A stretch of 64,000 bases of DNA. Origin: Clostridium algidicarnis DSM 15099 (GTDB lineage: Bacteria; Bacillota; Clostridia; Clostridiales; Clostridiaceae). The notes under the pieces are model-generated. The model was given only the letters and a program-made list of their open reading frames with translations, ran no database searches and had not been told where the DNA came from. The stretch spans positions 396,001 to 460,000 of the forward strand of contig NZ_PTIS01000001.1 of NCBI RefSeq assembly GCF_002934235.1. The letters are read 5' to 3'. Shown here piece after piece: positions 9,190-18,137 of the stretch. The translations under genes and the position numbers were made by a program. The stretch's first letter is position 1. Every line of letters begins with the position of its first letter.

Positions 9190-9279
9190 ATTATCACCTC
9201 CATATAATTAAATAATATTAATACGAACATAATAATAGTATTAACTATGTTTAAGTATAAATAAGTGTTAAAGTTATGG

Positions 9280-9313
9280 AAACATAGAATTACATACCTT
9301 GTATGCTATGTTT
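9280..9313. promoter_or_regulatory. Hairpin between pdaA and ychF
   Basis: Outer arms 9280-9287 and 9306-9313 pair perfectly, and inner arms 9293-9297 and 9301-9305 pair around a three-base loop. A short T run follows. It lies in the 291-base gap between divergent genes, where no transcript needs ending, so its role is unclear. The rest of the gap holds only the ychF promoter. Confidence 0.35.
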
Positions 9314-9413
9314 TTGTAAGAAAGCTTTAAGATTTAAATTTAAAATATGAGTTTCTAGTTTTAAATATTTTTCTAAAGAAATATTTTAATTCTTAAATGA
9401 ATAAATCAATAAG

Positions 9414-9442
9414 TTGAAATAAAGCTATCCATAGAGTATAAT
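9414..9442 (+). promoter_or_regulatory. Sigma-A type promoter for ychF
   Basis: TTGAAA at 9414-9419 and TATAAT at 9437-9442 are separated by exactly 17 bases, and the ychF start lies 38 bases further on. This is a near-consensus housekeeping promoter. Confidence 0.8.
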
Positions 9443-9480
9443 TTAAAAAGCAAGATTTTGAGGAAAGGACTGTACATGCG

Positions 9481-10578
9481 ATGAAACTTGGAATAGTAGG
9501 GTTACCTAATATAGGAAAAAGCACACTTTTTAATGCGATAACAAAGGCTGGTGCTGAATCAGCTAATTATCCATTTTGCACCATTGAACCAAATGTAGGA
9601 GTGGTTAATGTACCAGATAACAGATTAGAAGTACTAGAAAAAATGTACAACTCTAAAAAGAAAGTTTATACTAATATAGAATTTTATGATATAGCAGGTC
9701 TTGTAAAAGGCGCTAGTAAAGGAGAAGGCTTAGGTAATAAGTTCTTATCCCATATAAGAGAGGTTTCTGCAATTATCCATGTGGTTAGATGTTTTGATGA
9801 TACTAATGTAGTACATGTGGATGGGTCTGTAGATCCAGTAAGAGATATAGAAACAATAAACCTAGAATTAATATTTTCGGATTTAGAAGTTTTAGAAAGA
9901 AGAATGGAGAAGACTGTAAAACTTGTAAGATCAGGAGATAAAAAGGCAAAAGAAGAATATGAACTTATGGAAAGAATCAAAGCTCACCTTGAAAGCAACG
10001 AGCCTGTTAGAACAATGGAAGCTACTGAAGAGGAACAAGAGTTTATAAAAGCCATGTTTTTAATAACATCGAAGGCTGTTTTATATGCAGCAAATATTTC
10101 AGAAGAAGACTTAACATCAGGAAATCATAATAATAAGTATGTTGAAATAGTAAAAGCTCATGCAGAAAAAGAAAATTCTGAAGTTGTTATAATATGTGCT
10201 AAATTAGAAGAGGAATTATCTACGCTAGAAGAAGAAGAAAAAAAAGAAATGTTAAGTGAATATGGATTAGAGGAAACAGGGTTAGATCAATTAGTATCTT
10301 TAAGCTATAAACTTTTAGGCTTAATTAGCTTTTTAACAGCAGGACAACAAGAGGTAAGGGCATGGACAATAGTAAAAGGAACAAAGGCTCCTAAAGCTGC
10401 TGGGAAAATTCATTCTGATATTGAAAGAGGATTTATAAGAGCAGAAATAATAGACTATGATAAATTGATAGAAGTAGGTTCAGAAAGTGCCGCTAAGGAA
10501 AAAGGGTTCTTTAGACTAGAAGGAAAAGAATATGAAATGAAAGATGGAGATGTAGTAAACTTTAGATTTAATGTATAG
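9481..10578 (+). CDS. ychF: Redox-regulated P-loop ATPase YchF
   Basis: The 365-residue protein is a full-length YchF/Ola1 member of the Obg-related P-loop family. The P-loop GLPNIGKST is at residues 7-15, and the switch region YDIAGLVKGAS is near 78. A coiled-coil insert spans about 130-200 and a C-terminal TGS domain covers the last 85 residues. The family binds ribosomes, prefers ATP over GTP and acts in stress and translation control. The gene stands alone between its promoter and a strong terminator. Confidence 0.96.
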   Translation: MKLGIVGLPNIGKSTLFNAITKAGAESANYPFCTIEPNVGVVNVPDNRLEVLEKMYNSKKKVYTNIEFYDIAGLVKGASKGEGLGNKFLSHIREVSAIIHVVRCFDDTNVVHVDGSVDPVRDIETINLELIFSDLEVLERRMEKTVKLVRSGDKKAKEEYELMERIKAHLESNEPVRTMEATEEEQEFIKAMFLITSKAVLYAANISEEDLTSGNHNNKYVEIVKAHAEKENSEVVIICAKLEEELSTLEEEEKKEMLSEYGLEETGLDQLVSLSYKLLGLISFLTAGQQEVRAWTIVKGTKAPKAAGKIHSDIERGFIRAEIIDYDKLIEVGSESAAKEKGFFRLEGKEYEMKDGDVVNFRFNV

Positions 10579-10666
10579 TAAGTGATAATTCTAGAGTTGT
10601 AGTTGAATTTATTTATAAATTGCGTAATGTTTCTATCAGGAATCATATGAAAAAGTTTTTAAAAAT

Positions 10667-10710
10667 AAAAATAAGAGTTTCAGATTATTAAATCTGAAAC
10701 TCTTATTTTT
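10667..10710. terminator. Bidirectional terminator of ychF and selC
   Basis: A perfect 20-bp stem (10667-10686 with 10691-10710) closes a four-base loop, with A-rich left and T-rich right flanks. It lies between ychF on the plus strand and the tRNA-Sec gene on the minus strand, so it can serve both. Bases 10579-10666 hold nothing else that I can name. Confidence 0.9.
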
Positions 10711-10717
10711 TAACTTC

Positions 10718-10814
10718 TGGCGGGAATATGTGGGAATCGAACCCACCCATGATGGTATTAGCACCACAACACAGTTTTGAAGACTGGCGAGCACACCAGC
10801 ACTCATCTACTCCC
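10718..10814 (-). tRNA. selC: tRNA-Sec (anticodon TCA)
   Basis: Read on the minus strand this is a 97-base tRNA with an encoded CCA end. The seven-base anticodon loop CTTCAAA carries TCA, which reads UGA. The D arm has six base pairs (GAGTGC with GTGCTC) and a four-base loop. There is a long variable arm, the T arm is GTGGG-TTCGATT-CCCAC, and the acceptor arm is long, all marks of a bacterial tRNA-Sec. The eighth acceptor pair looks like G opposite A. It implies that the organism makes selenoproteins. The selA, selB and selD genes are not in this window. Confidence 0.93.
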
Positions 10815-10829
10815 ATATGCACATTTGTT

Positions 10830-10858
10830 ATTCTACAATAAACTTTATAAAAAGTCAA
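10830..10858 (-). promoter_or_regulatory. Promoter of the tRNA-Sec gene
   Basis: On the minus strand TTGACT (10858-10853) and TAGAAT (10835-10830) are 17 bases apart, and the -10 box ends 15 bases before the tRNA 5' end. This is a strong housekeeping promoter. Confidence 0.78.
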
Positions 10859-10957
10859 CAATAGCTTTTTATAAATTATAAGTTAATTATATTAATAAAA
10901 AATAAAATAGATTTTGTTTTAAGAAGGTTTTTTCATATTTTTATAGAATTAATAAGC

Positions 10958-10984
10958 AAAGTGGTTTAAAATGGAGTAGAGTGG
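10958..10984 (+). promoter_or_regulatory. MraZ operator: three phased heptads
   Basis: Three seven-base repeats, AAAGTGG (10958), AAAATGG (10968) and AGAGTGG (10978), are spaced exactly 10 bases apart, just before the mraZ ribosome site. Known MraZ boxes are direct repeats of AAAGTG-type heptads with about a 10-base period, bound by MraZ to control its own dcw operon. The match is close, so autoregulation is likely here. The third copy almost touches the ribosome site. Confidence 0.72.
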
Positions 10985-10995
10985 AGGGGAAATAA

Positions 10996-11424
10996 ATGTT
11001 TATGGGAGAATACCAGCATGCCATAGATAATAAAAATAGAATAATAGTACCCTCAAAGTTTAGGGAGGCCCTTGGAGATAAATTTGTTATAACTAAAGGC
11101 CTTGATGGATGTTTATACATTTATGATATGGATGAGTGGGGTTTACTACAAGAAAAATTAAAAAAGCTACCATTAACAAGTAAAGATGCTAGAGCTTTTG
11201 TAAGGTTTTTCTTTTCAGGTGCTAATGAAGTTCAATTAGATAAACAAGGAAGGGCACTAATACCTCAAAATCTAATAGAATATTCTAAAATAAACAAAGA
11301 AATAATAAGTATTGGAGTAATGAGCAGAATAGAGATATGGAGTAAGGAAAGATGGGAAGAATATAACGAATCAAATATAGATTATGATGAAGTAGCTGAA
11401 AAAATGAGCGAATTAGGAATATAA
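10996..11424 (+). CDS. mraZ: Transcriptional regulator MraZ
   Basis: The 142-residue protein has two tandem SpoVT/AbrB-like MraZ domains, with [14 protein letters not shown] at the start and [11 protein letters not shown] in the second half (about 77-87). MraZ forms a ring and binds repeats upstream of its own gene to control division and cell-wall genes. It is the first gene of the dcw cluster, has a GGAGGGG site and lies right after three matching heptad repeats. Confidence 0.95.
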   Translation: MFMGEYQHAIDNKNRIIVPSKFREALGDKFVITKGLDGCLYIYDMDEWGLLQEKLKKLPLTSKDARAFVRFFFSGANEVQLDKQGRALIPQNLIEYSKINKEIISIGVMSRIEIWSKERWEEYNESNIDYDEVAEKMSELGI

Positions 11425-11435
11425 AGGAGTAAATT

Positions 11436-12377
11436 ATGGAATTTAAACACGTTTCTGTATTATTGGAGGAGTGCATTGATAACTTAAATATTAATCCTCT
11501 AGGAATTTATGTAGATTGTACCTTAGGTGGAGCTGGACACTCTTTAGAGATATTAAAAAGGTTGGATAAAAAAGGTACCTTAATAGGTATAGATCAAGAT
11601 GAAGATGCATTAAAAGCAGCAAAGGAAAAATTAAAAGATTACCACAATGTAATTTATGCACATAGTAATTTTTATGATATAAAAGAAGTGCTTAAAAGAT
11701 TAAATATAGATAAAGTCGATGGAATATTAATGGACCTTGGGGTATCTTCTTATCAATTAGATAACGACGAAAGAGGATTTAGCTATATGCATGATGCACC
11801 TTTAGATATGAGAATGGATAGAACAAAGAACTTTTCTGCATATGAAGTTGTAAATGAATATTCTATGGATGAATTATACAGGGTTATAAGAGACTATGGT
11901 GAAGAAAAGTTTGCCAAAAGAATTGCAGAATTTATAGTTAAAGCTAGAGAAGAAAGCAAAATAGAAACTACATTTAAACTAGTTGAGATAATTAAAAATG
12001 CAATACCAGCTAGGGCTAGGAGAGAAGGACCTCATCCTGCAAAAAGAACTTTTCAAGCTATAAGAATTGAAGTTAATAATGAACTTGGTATAATAGAAAA
12101 AACCATAGAAGATTCTGTGGATTCTTTAAATGGAAATGGAAGAATTGCAATAATAACATTCCATTCGTTAGAAGATAGAATTGTAAAAAATAAATTCAAA
12201 GCACTTACAAATCCTTGCACTTGCCCAAGGGAATTCCCGATTTGTGTTTGCGAAAATAAACCTATTATAAAGATCTTAACTAAAAAGCCAATAGAACCTA
12301 GTATTGAAGAAGTAGAACTTAACCGTAGAAGTAGAAGTGCAAAACTTAGAGTTGCAGAAAAAATAGTTCTAAAGTGA
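11436..12377 (+). CDS. rsmH: 16S rRNA (cytosine(1402)-N4)-methyltransferase RsmH
   Basis: The 313-residue protein is a complete RsmH (MraW). It has the SAM-binding [10 protein letters not shown] motif near residue 27, [11 protein letters not shown] near 101 and the RRSRSAKLR segment near the C terminus. It methylates N4 of C1402 in 16S rRNA and tunes decoding at the P site. It starts 11 bases after mraZ behind an AAAGGAG site, in the standard dcw order. Confidence 0.97.
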   Translation: MEFKHVSVLLEECIDNLNINPLGIYVDCTLGGAGHSLEILKRLDKKGTLIGIDQDEDALKAAKEKLKDYHNVIYAHSNFYDIKEVLKRLNIDKVDGILMDLGVSSYQLDNDERGFSYMHDAPLDMRMDRTKNFSAYEVVNEYSMDELYRVIRDYGEEKFAKRIAEFIVKAREESKIETTFKLVEIIKNAIPARARREGPHPAKRTFQAIRIEVNNELGIIEKTIEDSVDSLNGNGRIAIITFHSLEDRIVKNKFKALTNPCTCPREFPICVCENKPIIKILTKKPIEPSIEEVELNRRSRSAKLRVAEKIVLK

Positions 12378-12393
12378 AACGGAGGGGAATAAA

Positions 12394-12882
12394 TTGATAG
12401 TAGAAAAGCAGAAAAATTATATTAATGGTAGTAATGCATTAATGCCAGAATTAAAAAAAGATACACAAAAAAAAGATAAATATAAAAAATTACAAAGAGA
12501 AAAAAGAGAGAGAGAAATAAGAATATCAAAAGAAAAAAATCAAAAGAAAAAATCAGCCATTCGTTATATATTAATTCTTTTTGCTTTAGGAATTCTACTT
12601 ACTAGTAGATATGCTATTATATTTAATATACAAAAGGATTTATCTTCAGTAAAAAATCAAATTCAAAAAGTTGATTCAGAAAATGAGGCATTAAAAATTG
12701 ATATACTAAAAGTTAGCTCTTATGAAAGTGTAAAGAACACAGCAGAAAAACAATTAAATATGAAGGAACCTGATAATAGTAAAGCTCTAATTATTGATCT
12801 TTCAAAAAACAATTTTAAAGAATCTAATAAGGATAAAGAAAAACTTAGTAAGTTTGAAAAGCTTAAAGATATATTGTTTTAA
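12394..12882 (+). CDS. ftsL: Cell division protein FtsL
   Basis: A 162-residue bitopic protein: a highly charged lysine-rich cytoplasmic tail (1-53), one membrane helix (about 54-77) and an extracytoplasmic coiled coil (about 80-120). This shape and its place between rsmH and the PBP gene identify it as FtsL, which joins FtsQ/DivIB and DivIC to activate septal wall synthesis. Translation starts at TTG 12394 behind a GGAGGGG site. The sequence itself is poorly conserved, as is normal for FtsL. Confidence 0.82.
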   Translation: MIVEKQKNYINGSNALMPELKKDTQKKDKYKKLQREKREREIRISKEKNQKKKSAIRYILILFALGILLTSRYAIIFNIQKDLSSVKNQIQKVDSENEALKIDILKVSSYESVKNTAEKQLNMKEPDNSKALIIDLSKNNFKESNKDKEKLSKFEKLKDILF

Positions 12883-12918
12883 ATTTACATCTACTAGCAA
12901 TTAAGTGGAGGTATATAC

Positions 12919-15099
12919 TTGTCTAAGATTCAATATAAAGACCAAGTTATAATTCGGAAGAGAATAGTAACAATATTTATATTCTTTGTTGTATCCCTTA
13001 CTATTTTAATTACTAGGCTTTCATACATAATGATAATAAAATCCCCGGAATATTCGGCAAGGGCAGAAGAACAGTGGACTAGTGAAGTTAAAATTTCTGC
13101 TAAAAGGGGTAGTATATTAGATAGAAATGGAAAGGAATTAGCTATAAGTGCAAATGTTTATAGGGCGGATCTAGATATGAATGCATTTAGAGCTTTTTTA
13201 AAAAAAGAGAATTTAACTAATGAAGGTGTAGCGGATTCTATTTCAGAGGTTTTAGAAATGAAACCTGAAGAGGTATTAAAAATTTTAAATAAAAAACTCC
13301 CAAATGGTAAGGTTATGCAATCTGCAAATTTAATTCGAAGAATTGAAAAAGATGGTGCAGATAAGTTAAAATCATTGGGCATAGGTGGTATGATAGTATC
13401 CCCAGATACTAAAAGATATTATCCAAACAATAACTTTTTAGCTCACGTACTGGGTACTACAAATATAGATGGAGATGGACTTACAGGTATAGAACTAGCT
13501 TATAATAAAGAGCTTACTGGGACCATTGGGGTAAGCATTTTAGAAATAGATAGTAGGGGTGCAGATAAAGAGCATACTATATCAGAGTATAGAAAACCTG
13601 TTGAAGGTATGGATATATTTTTAACTATAGATGAAAAAATACAGCAATTTGCAGAGCAAGCAGCAGATCAAGCACTTATGGATAATCAAGCTAAAAGTGT
13701 GTCTATAATAGTTATGAATCCTAAAACAGGAGAAGTCTATGCTTTAGCTAATAAGCCAGATTTTAACCCAAATAAGCCTAAGGAAGAAAATGAGTCTATG
13801 GAAGATCTTCAAAAAAAATGGAGAAATAAAATAGTAAATGATACCTATGAACCAGGATCTATATTTAAAGTTATTACATCAATTGGAGCAATGGAAGAAG
13901 GCCTTATTGATGATTCAAGTAAATTTATGTGTAGTGGAAGCATTAAGGTTGCAAACAGAACTATACATTGTTGGAAGAGAACCGGGCATGGAGAACAAAG
14001 CTTTCAAGAAATATTAAAAAATTCTTGTAATGTGGGATTTGTAAATGTTGGTCAAAAACTTCAAAAAGAAAAACTTAATAAGTATATTAAAGCTTTTGGA
14101 TTTGGACAAAAAACAGGAATAGATCTTCCAGGTGAAGCTAAAGGAATAGTTAAGAAAACTGAAACTATAAGTGATGTAGATCTTGCAACAATATCCTTTG
14201 GGCAAACCAACACAGTAAGTCCAATACAATTTTTAGCAGCCTTTAATACTCTAGCTAATAATGGTGTATGGGTTAGACCTCACGTAATGAAGCAAATTAT
14301 GAATGGTGAAGAAAATAGTATTTATAAGACCTATGAAGATTATGGAGAAAAGAGGATAGTAAGCGAAGAAAATACCAAACTTTTAAGAAGCTATCTAGAA
14401 AATGTTATAGCAGAAGGTAGTGGTAAAAGAGCTTATATAGAAGGTTATCATATAGCAGGAAAAACCGGTACAGCTCAAAAAGTTAATTCACAAAGTGGGA
14501 CTTACGAACATGGTAAATATGTAGCTTCCTTTGTTGGAATGGCTCCAGCTGACAATCCAGAAATAACTGTATTTATTTCTATTGATGAACCAAGTTCAGG
14601 CGAATATTACGCAGGGGTTATAGCAACACCTGTAGCTAAGCAAGTTTTTAATAATATTTTTAATTATCTTCAAATAAAACCAGATGCAGATGATAAAAGT
14701 GTTGAAGAAAGTCTTCTTAAAGATGTTATTGTTCCAGATGTAAGAGGGCTGAAAAAATCAGAAGCTATAAAAGTATTAAAGTCCAATAATCTAAGTTATG
14801 AAGTAAGTGGGGAATTAGACAATATTTACGATATGAGTCCTAAGCCAGGGTATACTATAAAGGAAAATAAAAAAATATTGCTTTATGCAGATAAAAGTTA
14901 TAATTATAATAAAGAAGTTATAGTGCCAAGTTTAACTGGGTATTCTAAAGAAGGCGCTTTGAGTATATTAAACTCTATAGGACTCGAAGCTACAATAGAA
15001 GGCGAAGGCATGGTAATAGAACAGAGCTTAGAAGCAGATACCATAGTAAAGTACGGAACAAATATTCATATACTATTAAGTCCTACAGGATTTGATTAG
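12919..15099 (+). CDS. spoVD: Penicillin-binding protein SpoVD/Pbp2 type with PASTA domains
   Basis: The 726-residue class B PBP has one N-terminal membrane helix (about 13-35), a dimerisation domain, a transpeptidase domain and two C-terminal PASTA domains (about 607-665 and 668-726). The active-site serine is Ser314 in GSIFK, SCN is near 369 and KTGTA starts at 515. It crosslinks peptidoglycan. SpoVD serves the spore cortex in Bacillus, but in clostridia with a single copy here it may also serve the septum. It starts with TTG 12919 after a GGAGG site. Confidence 0.93.
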   Translation: MSKIQYKDQVIIRKRIVTIFIFFVVSLTILITRLSYIMIIKSPEYSARAEEQWTSEVKISAKRGSILDRNGKELAISANVYRADLDMNAFRAFLKKENLTNEGVADSISEVLEMKPEEVLKILNKKLPNGKVMQSANLIRRIEKDGADKLKSLGIGGMIVSPDTKRYYPNNNFLAHVLGTTNIDGDGLTGIELAYNKELTGTIGVSILEIDSRGADKEHTISEYRKPVEGMDIFLTIDEKIQQFAEQAADQALMDNQAKSVSIIVMNPKTGEVYALANKPDFNPNKPKEENESMEDLQKKWRNKIVNDTYEPGSIFKVITSIGAMEEGLIDDSSKFMCSGSIKVANRTIHCWKRTGHGEQSFQEILKNSCNVGFVNVGQKLQKEKLNKYIKAFGFGQKTGIDLPGEAKGIVKKTETISDVDLATISFGQTNTVSPIQFLAAFNTLANNGVWVRPHVMKQIMNGEENSIYKTYEDYGEKRIVSEENTKLLRSYLENVIAEGSGKRAYIEGYHIAGKTGTAQKVNSQSGTYEHGKYVASFVGMAPADNPEITVFISIDEPSSGEYYAGVIATPVAKQVFNNIFNYLQIKPDADDKSVEESLLKDVIVPDVRGLKKSEAIKVLKSNNLSYEVSGELDNIYDMSPKPGYTIKENKKILLYADKSYNYNKEVIVPSLTGYSKEGALSILNSIGLEATIEGEGMVIEQSLEADTIVKYGTNIHILLSPTGFD

Positions 15100-15118
15100 T
15101 TAAAATATTTAAACTTTA

Positions 15119-15149
15119 GGCATGTGGAATAAGGCTTATACCACATGCC
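15119..15149 (+). terminator. Hairpin after spoVD
   Basis: Arms GGCATGTGG (15119-15127) and CCACATGCC (15141-15149) pair over nine positions, with extra pairing inside the loop, and AT-rich sequence follows. It probably reduces read-through from spoVD into murE. Confidence 0.55.
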
Positions 15150-15182
15150 AATATTATTTTAGTATAATATAATTTTGCAAAA

Positions 15183-15220
15183 CCTATTTAAATATATCGT
15201 AATTTATATATTTAAATAGG
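15183..15220 (+). promoter_or_regulatory. Hairpin just before murE
   Basis: A perfect 15-bp stem (15183-15197 with 15206-15220) and an eight-base loop end six bases before the AAGGAG ribosome site of murE. It would lie in the murE leader and could affect translation or mRNA stability. A TATAAT at 15163-15168 just upstream may be a promoter, but I see no good -35 box. Confidence 0.5.
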
Positions 15221-15245
15221 CATATTAATATAAGGAGATGCTAAG

Positions 15246-16718
15246 ATGAAAATTAAAAATATCCTTAAAGAAATAGAATTTACATTTGTATCCGAAACTT
15301 TTGAAGGTGAAATTAGCAAAATACAATATAATTCAAAAAAGGTTTCTACTGATGATATGTTTTTTTGTATAAAGGGTTTAAAAGTTGATGGGCATTTATA
15401 TATAGATGAAGCTATAAAAAAAGGCGCAAAAGTTATTGTTCTAGAAAATGTTGATTTTGCACCGAAGGTAAAGGGCATTACAGTTATTAAGGTAACAGAT
15501 ACAAGGAAAGCTTTAGCTAAAGCTGCAGCTAATTATTATGATAATCCTTCAAGAAAAATAAACTTAATAGGAATTACAGGCACTAACGGTAAGACTACAA
15601 CTTCATATATGATTAAGTCTATATTAGAAGAAGCGGGATATAAAGTAGGACTTATAGGAACTATAGCAAATTTTATAGGAAAAACTCCGATACCTTCTGA
15701 AAGAACTACTCCAGAATCTTTAGAATTACAATGTTTACTTGATAAAATGGTTAAAGAAGGAACAGAGTATTGTGTCATGGAAGTTTCATCCCATTCTTTA
15801 GCTTTAGATAGGGTTTATGGAATTAAGTTCAAATTATCTATGTTTACAAATCTTACACAAGATCATTTAGATTTTCATAAAACTTTTGAAAACTACTATA
15901 AATGCAAACTAAAGTTATTTAAAAATAGTGAATATGCTGCAATTAATGTAGATGATTCTTATGGAAAAAGAGTTTTAAGAGATATAAAAGAAGATAATAT
16001 AATAAAAAGTACATATTCTATAAAAGAAGAATCAGATTTTAAAGCATATAATATAACAAGCTATCCAAAAGGAATTTCTTTTAATATGGACCTTCAAAAC
16101 ACTAAATATAATATGAAAATTAGTATACCAGGGAATTATAATATTTATAACGCTCTTGGAGCAATTTCAATATGTGTTAAAAGCGGTATAGACATGAAAT
16201 ATATACAAAAAGGATTAGAAAGATCTATAGTTCCTGGAAGATGCGAAACAGTAGCTAAGGATAAAAATTTAGGATTTGATATAATTTTAGATTATGCTCA
16301 TACCCCAGATGGTCTAGAAAATGTACTATCCACATTAAAGGAGCTCACAAAAGGTAGACTTATAAGCGTTTATGGGTGTGGTGGCGATAGAGATAAAGGT
16401 AAAAGACCTATAATGGGTAGTATAGGAGAAAAACTTAGTGATATTACAATAATTACATCAGACAATCCAAGATCGGAAGATCCTATTAATATAATAGAAG
16501 ACATAATATCAGGAATAAAAGATAAAGAAAATTGCATAGTAATAGAAGATAGAAAAAAAGCTATTGAAAAAGCTATTTCCATAGCAAAAAAAGATGATGT
16601 TATATTAATTGCAGGTAAGGGACATGAAACTTATCAAGTCTTAAAGGAAAAAACAATACATTTTGATGAAAGAGAAATAGTAGAAGAAATATTAAACAAT
16701 AAATTTAGTGGAAAGTAG
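15246..16718 (+). CDS. murE: UDP-MurNAc-L-Ala-D-Glu:meso-diaminopimelate ligase MurE
   Basis: The 490-residue Mur ligase adds the third residue to the peptidoglycan stem peptide in the cytoplasm. The ATP-binding GTNGKTT motif is near residue 113. The DNPR motif at 406-409 marks enzymes specific for meso-diaminopimelate rather than lysine. dapF, which makes meso-diaminopimelate, is also in this window. An AAGGAG ribosome site precedes the start. Two hairpins separate it from spoVD, so it may be partly independent of the genes upstream. Confidence 0.96.
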   Translation: MKIKNILKEIEFTFVSETFEGEISKIQYNSKKVSTDDMFFCIKGLKVDGHLYIDEAIKKGAKVIVLENVDFAPKVKGITVIKVTDTRKALAKAAANYYDNPSRKINLIGITGTNGKTTTSYMIKSILEEAGYKVGLIGTIANFIGKTPIPSERTTPESLELQCLLDKMVKEGTEYCVMEVSSHSLALDRVYGIKFKLSMFTNLTQDHLDFHKTFENYYKCKLKLFKNSEYAAINVDDSYGKRVLRDIKEDNIIKSTYSIKEESDFKAYNITSYPKGISFNMDLQNTKYNMKISIPGNYNIYNALGAISICVKSGIDMKYIQKGLERSIVPGRCETVAKDKNLGFDIILDYAHTPDGLENVLSTLKELTKGRLISVYGCGGDRDKGKRPIMGSIGEKLSDITIITSDNPRSEDPINIIEDIISGIKDKENCIVIEDRKKAIEKAISIAKKDDVILIAGKGHETYQVLKEKTIHFDEREIVEEILNNKFSGK

Positions 16719-16723
16719 GTATT

Positions 16724-18115
16724 ATGATGATCGGTCTAACCTTAGATGAGATTATAGAGAGTACAAGGGGTCATATTTATTTAAAAAAAGGTGAAGTAAA
16801 TTTTAGCGATATAAACACTGATACAAGAAAAATAGAGCCAAAGAGTATATTTTTAGCATTAAAAGGTGATAATTTCAATGGAAATGATTTTATTGAAGAA
16901 GCCTTAAAAAAGGGAGCAAGTTTATGTATATTAGATGAAATAAATTTTAAAAAGGAAGATTTATTATCTAAATACAATAACTTTATTATAATAAAAGTTG
17001 AAAATTGCAAGGAAGCCTTATTAAAAATGGCTCAATATAAAAGAGAAAAATCAAATATAAAAGTGATAGGTATAACAGGATCTACAGGTAAAACTACAAC
17101 TAAAGATATGATGTCAGCTGTTTTAAGTAGTAAATTTAAAGTTTTTAAAACTAAAGGGAATTTTAATAACCATATAGGACTCCCTTTAATGATATTACAG
17201 ATGGACGAAAGCTATGAAATAGCTGTGCTTGAACTTGGTATGAGTAATTTAAATGAGATTCATAACTTAGCAGAGGTTTCAAAACCTGATGTTGCAGTAA
17301 TAACAAATATTGGGTTATCCCACATCGAAAATTTAAAAAGCAAAGATAATATTTTAAAAGCTAAAATGGAAATAACAGATTTTTTTACCAAGGATAATGT
17401 ATTAATAATAAATCAGCAAGATTCTATGCTCTCAAAAATAAATAGTAAAAAGTTTGAGATTGTAAGAACATCTATATCAAAGGATAAAAGTGATTTTAAA
17501 GCAATTAACATTAATTTAAAAGAAAGTTATAGTGAGTTTTCTTTGATTTATAAAGGAAAAGATATAGGTAGGATAAGTTTACCAGTACCAGGAGTACATA
17601 ATATTGAAAATGCACTTTTAGCTATCAGTTGTGGATATTTAATGGGCATAGATATAAAACAAATGGTGGAATCCTTAAAAGCTTTAGAAGTTTCTTCCAT
17701 GAGGTTAGACATAATAAAGGGGGAAAATATAGATATAATAAATGATTGTTATAATTCAAGTCCTGATTCAATTAAGGCAGCCATAGATGTTCAAGCAAAC
17801 TTAGATAAATCGAGAAAGGTTGCTATACTTGGTACTATGAAGGAACTTGGTGAGTATTCTAGAAATGCTCATAAAGAAATAGGGGGTTATGCGAAAGATA
17901 AAGGTATAGATATATTAGTAGCTGTTGGTGAATTTTCATCAGAAATGGCAGAAGGTTATAATGATGAAAAAAACGTATTTTTATTTAAAAATACAAATGA
18001 AGCCATAAAGAATATTAATAAAATAATAAGAAAAGATGATTTGGTTTTGGTTAAAGCTTCAAGGTCTATGAAGTTTGAATCAATAATCGAAGAATTAAAA
18101 AGGATATACAACTAA
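16724..18115 (+). CDS. murF: UDP-MurNAc-tripeptide:D-alanyl-D-alanine ligase MurF
   Basis: The 463-residue ligase joins D-Ala-D-Ala to the UDP-MurNAc tripeptide and completes the stem pentapeptide. The P-loop GSTGKTTTKDMM lies near residue 118, the central-domain LELGMSN near 165, and NDCYNSSPDS near 342. The gene starts six bases after murE, so the two are coupled. Two in-frame ATG codons (16724 and 16727) are both possible starts. Confidence 0.96.
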   Translation: MMIGLTLDEIIESTRGHIYLKKGEVNFSDINTDTRKIEPKSIFLALKGDNFNGNDFIEEALKKGASLCILDEINFKKEDLLSKYNNFIIIKVENCKEALLKMAQYKREKSNIKVIGITGSTGKTTTKDMMSAVLSSKFKVFKTKGNFNNHIGLPLMILQMDESYEIAVLELGMSNLNEIHNLAEVSKPDVAVITNIGLSHIENLKSKDNILKAKMEITDFFTKDNVLIINQQDSMLSKINSKKFEIVRTSISKDKSDFKAININLKESYSEFSLIYKGKDIGRISLPVPGVHNIENALLAISCGYLMGIDIKQMVESLKALEVSSMRLDIIKGENIDIINDCYNSSPDSIKAAIDVQANLDKSRKVAILGTMKELGEYSRNAHKEIGGYAKDKGIDILVAVGEFSSEMAEGYNDEKNVFLFKNTNEAIKNINKIIRKDDLVLVKASRSMKFESIIEELKRIYN

Positions 18116-18137
18116 AGAGGGGGGAAGTTAAAGAGTT

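Noticed and set aside
9684..9980. 98-codon open frame on the minus strand inside ychF
   Set aside because: It is antisense to a strongly conserved gene, has no ribosome site and looks like no family. The same holds for many antisense frames inside murE, uraA, spoIIIAE, dxs and spoIVB.
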